Assembly (NCBI GenBank): GCA_017446885.1
Contig: JAFSOR010000009.1
Coordinates: 38,159 to 102,158 of the forward strand
DNA from: Spirochaetia bacterium
Lineage (GTDB): Bacteria > Spirochaetota > Spirochaetia > CADAEX01
Reading direction: 5' to 3'
Length of the DNA: 64,000 nt
Of this stretch, positions 57,387 to 64,000 are shown piece by piece. Position 1 is the first letter of the stretch. Every line of letters starts with the position of its first letter. The position numbers and the translations under genes are program-made. A model generated the notes under the pieces. It made no database searches and had not been told where the DNA came from. It saw nothing but the letters and a program-made list of their open reading frames with translations.

Positions 57387-60300
57387 ATGTCAAAGAAAAT
57401 GATTACTGTCGATGGTAACTATGCTGCCGCACATATCGCATATATGTTCAGTGAAGTTGCTGCGATTTACCCTATTACTCCTTCGTCCCCGATGGCCGAG
57501 TATGTTGATGAATGGTCTGCCAACGGCAGGAAAAACCTTTTTGGCGAACAGGTCAAAGTAGTCGAGATGCAGTCCGAGGGCGGTGCATCCGGTGCTGTCC
57601 ATGGTTCTCTCCAGGCCGGTGCCCTGACTACCACATTCACCGCATCCCAGGGACTCCTTCTTATGATTCCTAACATGTATAAAATAGCGGGCGAGCTTCT
57701 GCCTGGCGTATTCCACGTCACAGCCCGGTCTCTGGCTGCCCAGGCCCTGTCCATTTTCGGCGACCATTCAGATGTCATGGCCACCAGAGCCACAGGTTTT
57801 GCTATGCTTGCCACAAGCTCTGTCCAGGAGGTCATGGACCTGGCCCCTGTTGCCCATCTTTCAGCTATAAAGGGGAGCATCCCGTTCCTCCATTTCTTCG
57901 ACGGTTTCCGGACATCCCACGAGATCCAGAAGATAGAAGAGATGAGCATGGAGGACCTGCGTCCTCTGGTAGACTGGGAAGCTTTAAAGCGCTATCGCGA
58001 CAAGGCTCTTAACCCAGAGCATCCTGTGACACGTGGCACAGCCCAGAACCCCGATATATACTTCCAGACCCGTGAGGCTCAGAATAAATACTACGACGCA
58101 ATTCCAGACATTGTAGCTGATTATATGAAAGAAATCAGCAAGATCACAGGCCGCTCCTATGCTCCGTTCACTTACTACGGCGCATCCGATGCCCAGGATA
58201 TCATTGTAGCCATGGGCTCTGTATCCGATGTTATCAAGACTGCTGTGGACAAGCTTAATAAGGATGGCAAGAAGACTGGCCTTATAACAGTGCACCTGTA
58301 CCGGCCGTTCTCTGTAAAGTACCTTATGGCAGTATGCCCCAAGAGTGTAAAGCGCATCTGCGTGCTGGACCGGACCAAGGAGCCTGGTGCAAACGGCGAC
58401 CCTCTGTACCTTGACGTGGTAGAGGCATTCAAAGACAGCGCTCTTAAACCGCTTATCATAGGCGGCCGCTACGGTCTTTCATCAAAAGATACCACACCGT
58501 CACATATCCTTTCTGTATTCCAGAACCTTGAGTCTAAGAATCCTAAGAACCAGTTCACAGTAGGTATTGTGGATGATGTCACAGGACGTTCATTGCCGCT
58601 CCTTCCTGAGTTTTCCATGCTCCCTGCAGGCACATTCGAGGCCAAGTTCTACGGCCTGGGTGCAGACGGCACAGTAGGGGCAAACAAGAACTCCATCAAG
58701 ATTATAGGCGAGAACACCGACAAATACTGCCAGGCCTACTTTGACTACGACAGCAAGAAGTCGGGCGGCTACACATGCTCTCACCTCAGGTTCGGCGACC
58801 TGCCTATCGCAGCACCATACCTGGTCAATACACCCGACTTTGTGGCAGTGCATGTTCCTTCATACCTTGAGAAATATGACTGTCTGAGGGGTCTTAAGAA
58901 GGGTGGCACATTCCTTTATAACTCCATCTGGGATATCGACGGCACCAAGGATCATCTGCCCGACACCGTAAAGAAGTATCTGGCTGACAACGATATCAAC
59001 ATGTATATCATCGATGCTACCAAGATTGCCCAGAACATAGGCCTTGGAAACAGGACTAACACTATTCTTCAGTCTGCATTCTTCAAGATTTCCCAGGTTA
59101 TTCCATACGACCTGGCAGTGGACCAGATGAAGCAGTTCATCAAGAAGTCTTACGGCAAGAAGGGCGAGAATATTGTAAGCATGAACTTTGCCGCTGTGGA
59201 TGCAGGAAAGGATGTTATCAAGGTAGATATCCCCGCAGAATGGAAAAGTATTGTAATTGAGGAAAAAGCAGATAAGCGCAATATCCCTGAATTTATAAAG
59301 AAAGTTGTCGAGCCTATGCTGGGTCAGCGGGGCAACGACCTTCCTGTTAGCGCTTTCAAGGGGTACGAGGACGGCACATTCCCGGCCGGCACCACCGAGT
59401 ATGAGAAGCGCGGCATTGCAGTTAACGTGCCTCATTGGAACCCGGTAAAATGTATCCAGTGCAACAGCTGCTCCACAGTATGTCCTCACGCCGCTATCCG
59501 CCCGATTGTAATGGACGAGAAAGAGATGGACGGCGCACCTATAGGCATGATCACCACTGCAATCAAGACACCTAAGCCATTTGTCGGCATGGGCTACAGA
59601 ATGCAGATTTCGGTTCTTGACTGTACAGGATGCGGAAACTGTGTCGATGTATGTCCTGCCAAGGAAAAAGCCCTGGTTATGAAGCCTCTGGATACCCAGA
59701 AGGCCGAGATTGCAAACTGGAACTATGCAATGAAGAAGGTTGCACCCAAGGACAGCATGATAGAAAAGTTTGCAAGCATCCGCAACAGCCAGTTCGCCCA
59801 GCCGCTGTTCCAGTTCTCTGGCGCCTGCGCAGGCTGTGGCGAGACACCATACATAAAGCTTTTGACACAGCTTTTCGGCGAGGAGATGCTGGTTGCCAAC
59901 GCAACAGGCTGTTCATCCATATACGGAGCATCTGCCCCGGCAACACCATATTGCAAGAATTGTAAGAGCGGCTTTGGCCCAGCATGGGCAAACTCGCTTT
60001 TCGAGGACAACGCCGAATACGGCCTGGGCATGGCTGTTGCGACCCGCAAGATGCGGGACCGGCTTGAGCTTCTTATGAAAGAGGCTATAAACAATCCAGA
60101 GTGCCCCGAGGATGTCGCAAACCTGTTCCTGGAATGGATAGAGAACCGCGAGAACACCTACTTAAGCCGCCGTCTTGGCGAGAAGATTGTGGCTAAGATT
60201 GAAAGCTGCTCAGGCGGGCCTATAGGTAAAAAGATTCTTGAGCTTAAGCATTACCTTGCAAAGAAATCCCAGTGGATTATCGGAGGCGACGGCTGGGCAT

Positions 60301-60929
60301 ACGATATCGGTTTTGGCGGCCTTGACCATGTCCTTGCTTCCGGCGAGAACGTTAATGTCTTAGTCCTTGACACCGAGGTTTACTCCAACACAGGCGGACA
60401 GTCCAGCAAGGCAACTCCTGCCGGCGCTGTAGCCAAGTTTGCAACCTCTGGCAAGAAGATACGCAAGAAAGACCTGGGTATGATTGCCAAGTCCTACGGC
60501 TATGTCTATGTTGCTCAGGTAGCCCTTGGTGCAAGCCAGGACCAGTTCTTCCGTGCTGTAAAGGAAGCCGAAGCCTACAATGGCCCATCCATCATAATCT
60601 GCTACGCTCCATGTATCAACCACGGTCTAAAGGTGGGCATGGCACACTCAATAATGGAGGAGAAAAAGGCTGTTGAGTGCGGCTACTGGCACCTGTGGCG
60701 TTATAATCCTGTGCTTGAGGATATGGGACAGAACGGATTTATCCTTGACAGCAAAGAGCCTGACTGGAACAAGTTCCAGGATTACCTGCGTGGCGAAGTC
60801 CGCTTCGATGCCCTTACCAAGACATTCCCCGAAGAGGCAAAGGTTCTGTTCGAAGTTACCCAGGAGAATGCCCAGTGGAGGTACAACCAGTATAGAAAAC
60901 TGGCAAAAATCGGCGATAAGTCATATTAA
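57387..60929 (+). CDS. nifJ: pyruvate:ferredoxin (flavodoxin) oxidoreductase
   Basis: Oxidises pyruvate to acetyl-CoA and CO2 and reduces ferredoxin, the partner for the hydrogenase. The 1180-residue single chain has the full domain order: pyrimidine-binding TPP domain (start, IYPITPSSPMAEY), transketolase C-like domain, the gamma domain, EKR segment, double [4Fe-4S] domain (CIQCNSCSTVCP and CTGCGNCVDVCP) and the TPP-binding domain with CAGCGETPY and WIIGGDGWAYDIGFGG. AGGGGG lies before the ATG. Confidence 0.96.
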   Translation: MSKKMITVDGNYAAAHIAYMFSEVAAIYPITPSSPMAEYVDEWSANGRKNLFGEQVKVVEMQSEGGASGAVHGSLQAGALTTTFTASQGLLLMIPNMYKIAGELLPGVFHVTARSLAAQALSIFGDHSDVMATRATGFAMLATSSVQEVMDLAPVAHLSAIKGSIPFLHFFDGFRTSHEIQKIEEMSMEDLRPLVDWEALKRYRDKALNPEHPVTRGTAQNPDIYFQTREAQNKYYDAIPDIVADYMKEISKITGRSYAPFTYYGASDAQDIIVAMGSVSDVIKTAVDKLNKDGKKTGLITVHLYRPFSVKYLMAVCPKSVKRICVLDRTKEPGANGDPLYLDVVEAFKDSALKPLIIGGRYGLSSKDTTPSHILSVFQNLESKNPKNQFTVGIVDDVTGRSLPLLPEFSMLPAGTFEAKFYGLGADGTVGANKNSIKIIGENTDKYCQAYFDYDSKKSGGYTCSHLRFGDLPIAAPYLVNTPDFVAVHVPSYLEKYDCLRGLKKGGTFLYNSIWDIDGTKDHLPDTVKKYLADNDINMYIIDATKIAQNIGLGNRTNTILQSAFFKISQVIPYDLAVDQMKQFIKKSYGKKGENIVSMNFAAVDAGKDVIKVDIPAEWKSIVIEEKADKRNIPEFIKKVVEPMLGQRGNDLPVSAFKGYEDGTFPAGTTEYEKRGIAVNVPHWNPVKCIQCNSCSTVCPHAAIRPIVMDEKEMDGAPIGMITTAIKTPKPFVGMGYRMQISVLDCTGCGNCVDVCPAKEKALVMKPLDTQKAEIANWNYAMKKVAPKDSMIEKFASIRNSQFAQPLFQFSGACAGCGETPYIKLLTQLFGEEMLVANATGCSSIYGASAPATPYCKNCKSGFGPAWANSLFEDNAEYGLGMAVATRKMRDRLELLMKEAINNPECPEDVANLFLEWIENRENTYLSRRLGEKIVAKIESCSGGPIGKKILELKHYLAKKSQWIIGGDGWAYDIGFGGLDHVLASGENVNVLVLDTEVYSNTGGQSSKATPAGAVAKFATSGKKIRKKDLGMIAKSYGYVYVAQVALGASQDQFFRAVKEAEAYNGPSIIICYAPCINHGLKVGMAHSIMEEKKAVECGYWHLWRYNPVLEDMGQNGFILDSKEPDWNKFQDYLRGEVRFDALTKTFPEEAKVLFEVTQENAQWRYNQYRKLAKIGDKSY

Positions 60930-60959
60930 CCTTTGAATTTTAGTATAAAATTCCCAAAC

Positions 60960-61001
60960 TCCTTGATTAAACCTGCTTTATACAGTAGAGTTAATCAAGG
61001 A
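60960..61001 (+). promoter_or_regulatory. inverted repeat covering the guaB ribosome site
   Basis: Perfect 11-base arms TCCTTGATTAA (60960-60970) and TTAATCAAGGA (60991-61001) with a 20-base loop. The 3' arm holds the guaB Shine-Dalgarno AAGGA. In a transcript from upstream it would hide the ribosome site; as DNA it could be a repressor site around TATACA. Confidence 0.55.
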
Positions 61002-61009
61002 TGGGTTTT

Positions 61010-62452
61010 ATGAAATTAAATATTAATGAAGGTTTGAGTTTTGATGATGTTCTGCTGATTCCTGGTTATACAGACATTGCCCCTGGCGAGGCCGATGTCA
61101 CATCACGGCTTATCGGCGATATTTATGTCAATGTTCCTATCATGTCCGCAGCCATGGACACTGTAACCGACGCCAGAATGGCTATAGCACTTGCACTTGA
61201 GGGTGGAGTAGGTGTCATACACCGCAACTTCAAGCCTGTCCAGCAGGCCGAGGAAGTAGAAAAGGTCAAGAGATACCTCAACTGGGTAATCAAGAACCCC
61301 GGCGTAATCGACCAGAATGCTACACTTGCAGACCTGCGCAATTTAATGAAGGTGAACAATGCATCGGGTATCCCGGTAGTAAACAGAAACAAACGGCTAT
61401 GCGGTATTATAACATCACGCGACCTCCGTTTCTGCAACGACGACCGTGTCCTTATAAAAGATATCATGACCAAGAAAGTTGTGTACGAAAAGGGGACACC
61501 ATCGGTAGAATCGGCCCAGAAGAAATTTGACACATATAAGATAGAGAAACTCCCTGTAATAGATGACAAGCACAGGGTAATCGGACTCCTTACATATAAA
61601 GATATGGATAAGAAGCGCCGCCATCCAAACGCTGCCCTTGACAGCACCGGAAGACTTTTGGTAGGTGCTGCAATTTCTCCGCGCGATTACGACCAGCGCA
61701 TTCCGCTCCTTATGGAGAGCAATGTGGACTTTGTAATCATGGATACAGCCACCGGCGACACCAAGGAATCGGCAGCTGCAATCCAGGATATCAAAAAGAA
61801 ATACAACATCCTGGTCATGGGCGGAAACACAGTTACTGCCGAAGCTACAAAGCGCCTTATCGACGCCGGTGCCGATGCTGTAAAGATTGGTATAGGCCCA
61901 GGCTCAATCTGCACCACCAGAATAATCTCGGGCTGCGGTATGCCACAGTTCTCTGCTGTGCTTGACTGCGCCGAGGAAGCAGCAAAGTACAACATCCCTG
62001 TGATTGCAGACGGCGGTATCAAGTACTCTGGCGATATAGTAAAGGCTCTTGCAGCCGGCGGAAGCGCAGTTATGATCGGTAACCTGTTTGCAGGCCTTAA
62101 AGAGGCACCTGGCCGCGAGATTATCTACGAAGGCCGTATATTCAAGGAATACCGCGGAATGGGCTCACTTAGCGCAATCGGCGCAGGTTCAGGCGACCGC
62201 TACTGCATGAAGCCTGGCGAAGACCCTGTTCCAGAGGGCATCGAAGGGCGTGTCGCATACAAGGGCGAGCTTAAGCCTTATCTGCACCAGCTGGTTACAG
62301 GTATCAAGAAAGGTATGGCATACTGCGGCTGCCACAATATCGAAGAACTCAAGAAATACCGCAAGTTTGTCAAGATTACCGGTGCAGGCCTTAAAGAGAG
62401 CCATGTTCACGATATCTCCATAACCCACGAGGCTCCTAACTACAGCAAGTAA
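61010..62452 (+). CDS. guaB: inosine-5'-monophosphate dehydrogenase
   Basis: Makes XMP from IMP with NAD+, the first step to GMP. The 480-residue protein has a TIM barrel split by a CBS pair (about 90-205). The catalytic loop GPGSICTTR holds the Cys, and the flap EGRVAYKGELKPY is present. The ATG at 61001 overlaps the Shine-Dalgarno; the ATG at 61010 is 8 bases after AAGGA and gives the family N-terminus LSFDDVLLIPGY. Confidence 0.95.
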   Translation: MKLNINEGLSFDDVLLIPGYTDIAPGEADVTSRLIGDIYVNVPIMSAAMDTVTDARMAIALALEGGVGVIHRNFKPVQQAEEVEKVKRYLNWVIKNPGVIDQNATLADLRNLMKVNNASGIPVVNRNKRLCGIITSRDLRFCNDDRVLIKDIMTKKVVYEKGTPSVESAQKKFDTYKIEKLPVIDDKHRVIGLLTYKDMDKKRRHPNAALDSTGRLLVGAAISPRDYDQRIPLLMESNVDFVIMDTATGDTKESAAAIQDIKKKYNILVMGGNTVTAEATKRLIDAGADAVKIGIGPGSICTTRIISGCGMPQFSAVLDCAEEAAKYNIPVIADGGIKYSGDIVKALAAGGSAVMIGNLFAGLKEAPGREIIYEGRIFKEYRGMGSLSAIGAGSGDRYCMKPGEDPVPEGIEGRVAYKGELKPYLHQLVTGIKKGMAYCGCHNIEELKKYRKFVKITGAGLKESHVHDISITHEAPNYSK

Positions 62453-62453
62453 G

Positions 62454-63611
62454 ATGGAAAAGAAATACGACTTTGATACAGTCGTTGACCGCCATAATAC
62501 CGGCTCTGTTAAGTTTGATTTACGGCACGACCTCTTGCCCCTGTGGGTGGCAGACATGGATTTTCCGCTCCCTGGGGAAATTCTTGATGCTATAAAGAAA
62601 AGGGTAGACCACGGCATATTCGGCTACACCATGACTACAGCCTCCTACTGGAAGGCCTTTGACTTCTGGTGCAGCCGGGAATACGGCTACCATGTCAGGT
62701 CCGCCGAATGGGTTACAGTACCAGGAATAGTCTATAGTTTGTCCATTGCCATAAGAGCCGTTACAGAGCCTTCTGATGCGGTACTTATAGAGCAGCCGGG
62801 CTACTATCCGTTCAGTAATGTTGTAACAAATAATGGCCGCACTCTTATAGTCGCACCGCTATGCTATAAGAATGGGCGCTATACCCGTGATATTGCTGCA
62901 TTTGAGAAAGCTGTACGCGACAACAACGTCAAAGCCTTAATTCTGTGCAGCCCCCACAATCCGGTAGGGCGGGTATGGACTAAAGATGAGCTTACAGCTG
63001 TGGCCGAAGTATGCAGACGCTATGGCGTTACTGTGATTGCAGACGAGATTCACTGCGACTTTATCAGGCCTGGTATAAAGTTTACATCCTTTGCTACCCT
63101 TGGCGATGAGTATAAGCAAAAGCTTATTCTGTGCACCGCCCCCAGCAAGACATTCAACCTGGCGGGGCTGCAGGTGTCAAACATCTGGATTCCAGACCCT
63201 GTATCAAGAGAAAAATATAAGAGAATCAACCAGGCAAACGGCTATAACAATGCCAATACTCTGGGACTTGCTGCGGCCGAGGCCTGTTACACCCTGGGAA
63301 AGCCCTGGCTTGAGGAACTTAAAGAGTATCTTGAAGGAAACATTGCCTATGTCAAGAATTTCCTTGCACATAATATGCCCTGCATAAAGCTGGTGGAGCC
63401 TGAGGGAACCTATCTGCTCTGGCTCGATTTCCACGGCACAGGGCTTTCGAATGCTGAAATGAAAGAGAGGGTTGAGAGCAGAGCCAGGCTGTGGCTTGAC
63501 CACGGTGATATGTTCGGGCAAGGTGGAGAGTTGTTTGAGAGAATAAATATAGCCTGCCCCAGAAAGAGACTGGAACAGGCTATGAATCAGCTTAAAGAAG
63601 CTTTTAAGTAA
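62454..63611 (+). CDS. PatB/MalY-type PLP-dependent C-S lyase or aminotransferase
   Basis: A 385-residue fold-type I PLP enzyme. The PLP lysine is in SKTFNLAGLQVSN, with CSPHNPVGRVW and VIADEIHCDF upstream. The N-terminus LPLWVADMDFPLP is characteristic of the cystathionine beta-lyase PatB/MalY group, which releases thiols or H2S from cystathionine or cysteine. It starts 1 base after the guaB stop, so it is probably co-transcribed, although no link to purines is known to me. Confidence 0.88.
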   Translation: MEKKYDFDTVVDRHNTGSVKFDLRHDLLPLWVADMDFPLPGEILDAIKKRVDHGIFGYTMTTASYWKAFDFWCSREYGYHVRSAEWVTVPGIVYSLSIAIRAVTEPSDAVLIEQPGYYPFSNVVTNNGRTLIVAPLCYKNGRYTRDIAAFEKAVRDNNVKALILCSPHNPVGRVWTKDELTAVAEVCRRYGVTVIADEIHCDFIRPGIKFTSFATLGDEYKQKLILCTAPSKTFNLAGLQVSNIWIPDPVSREKYKRINQANGYNNANTLGLAAAEACYTLGKPWLEELKEYLEGNIAYVKNFLAHNMPCIKLVEPEGTYLLWLDFHGTGLSNAEMKERVESRARLWLDHGDMFGQGGELFERINIACPRKRLEQAMNQLKEAFK

Positions 63612-63619
63612 AAAGATAA

Positions 63620-64000
63620 TCAGCCTTTGACGTTTCCTTTGTCGTCAAACAGTGGAAGCTTGTGCAGTGCGGTTATATCAGGCCTTTCCATTGCATCGCC
63701 CTCGGCCAGTACAGCCATCTTGCCTGCAATTATGCCGCCTGCCTTGGTAACCAGATCCTCCATTGCTTTAAGAGAGCTTCCGGTGCTTATAACATCGTCT
63801 ATAATCAGGACTTTTTTGCCCTTTACCTTGTCAACTTCGGTCTGTCCCAGGTACAGGTGCTGCTTGCCTGCTGTGGTTATAGAGGCAACTTCCACCTCCA
63901 CAATGTTCTTCATATACATTTTCTTGGCCTTGCGGGCAATCACATAGTCGTTCTGGCCGGCCAGTTTAGCCATTTCATATGCAAGAGGAATGCTCTTTGC
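63620..64000 (-). CDS. phosphoribosyltransferase (5' end outside window)
   Basis: At least 126 codons are visible; the frame stays open to the window end (AYE precedes the Met at 63973), so the N-terminus is missing. The PRPP motif VLIIDDVISTGSS is intact. The C-terminus resembles adenine/xanthine phosphoribosyltransferases and related PRTases of COG0503. A purine salvage role fits its position near guaB, but the base is not certain. Confidence 0.8.
   Translation of the reverse strand, partial: AKSIPLAYEMAKLAGQNDYVIARKAKKMYMKNIVEVEVASITTAGKQHLYLGQTEVDKVKGKKVLIIDDVISTGSSLKAMEDLVTKAGGIIAGKMAVLAEGDAMERPDITALHKLPLFDDKGNVKG

Overview
The window looks like the chromosome of a gut- or rumen-type Treponema (Spirochaetota). 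Supporting signs: the block rpsF-ssb-rpsR-membrane protein-rplI-dnaB in the order I recall from treponemes; a DUF4954 protein; a TPP-riboswitch-controlled thiBPQ transporter; an LptD-like barrel; spirochete-type lipoproteins; and the mature-end motif GGSKEK on the thiamine-binding protein. Metabolism is fermentative and anaerobic: pyruvate formate-lyase with its activase, pyruvate:ferredoxin oxidoreductase, an iron alcohol dehydrogenase, a multi-subunit [FeFe] hydrogenase and the redox repressor Rex. Nearly all of the window is coding. Many convergent genes touch or overlap at their 3' ends. No IS element, prophage, CRISPR array or rRNA was seen. There are two tRNA genes (Asn-GTT, Val-TAC).

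Layout. 1-4.1 kb: lptD-like 3' part and argS. 4.1-10 kb (minus): thioesterase, MBL hydrolase and glycerophosphodiesterase operon, then thiQPB behind a TPP riboswitch, then tRNA-Asn. 10-15.2 kb (minus): NUDIX hydrolase and alcohol dehydrogenase; an operon of DRTGG, CBS-ATPase, DRTGG and PHP proteins, which I recall lying beside hydrogenase genes in clostridia; an EamA transporter. 15.2-23.9 kb: pgi, cdd, a three-gene envelope/DUF4954 operon, pflBA. 24-29.7 kb (minus): oligopeptide ABC transporter. 30-36 kb: one overlapping operon of a double-domain orotate phosphoribosyltransferase, pyrF, a pyridoxal-kinase-like protein, a HAD phosphatase and a PlpD-like patatin/barrel protein. 36-41.3 kb: a decayed DUF4160/DUF2442 pair, a large palindrome, then the rpsF to rnhA operon. 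41.3-45.4 kb: lipoprotein, DUF4912-GH57 glucan branching enzyme, rex. 45.5-50.6 kb: hydrogenase operon. 50.6-53.8 kb: an accessory island with structured repeats and a modular lipoprotein. 53.8-64 kb: membrane protein, OB-fold protein, rpiA, ybgC-like, plsC, PFOR, guaB, PatB/MalY-like aminotransferase and a phosphoribosyltransferase cut by the window end.

Most interesting points. (1) The pyrE product is a tandem OPRTase in which the N-half keeps the catalytic KxHG loop but has lost the PRPP motif, while the C-half has the reverse, as if one inter-subunit active site had been fixed in a single chain. (2) The modular lipoprotein (InlB-type repeats, LRR, FGE/C-type-lectin fold) has a run of nine G inside its predicted promoter spacer, a candidate phase-variation switch. 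Its C-terminus also resembles the variable region of diversity-generating retroelement targets. (3) Several genes lack a Shine-Dalgarno sequence and have a -10 box 6-7 nt before the ATG, which predicts leaderless mRNAs, rex among them. (4) A TGTG-N8-CACA palindrome is centred on the -35 box of rex, opposite the hydrogenase promoter. (5) Several families of structured intergenic repeats recur, two of which supply the -35 box of the next gene.

All assignments rest on reading the sequence and on remembered family features. No database search was run.
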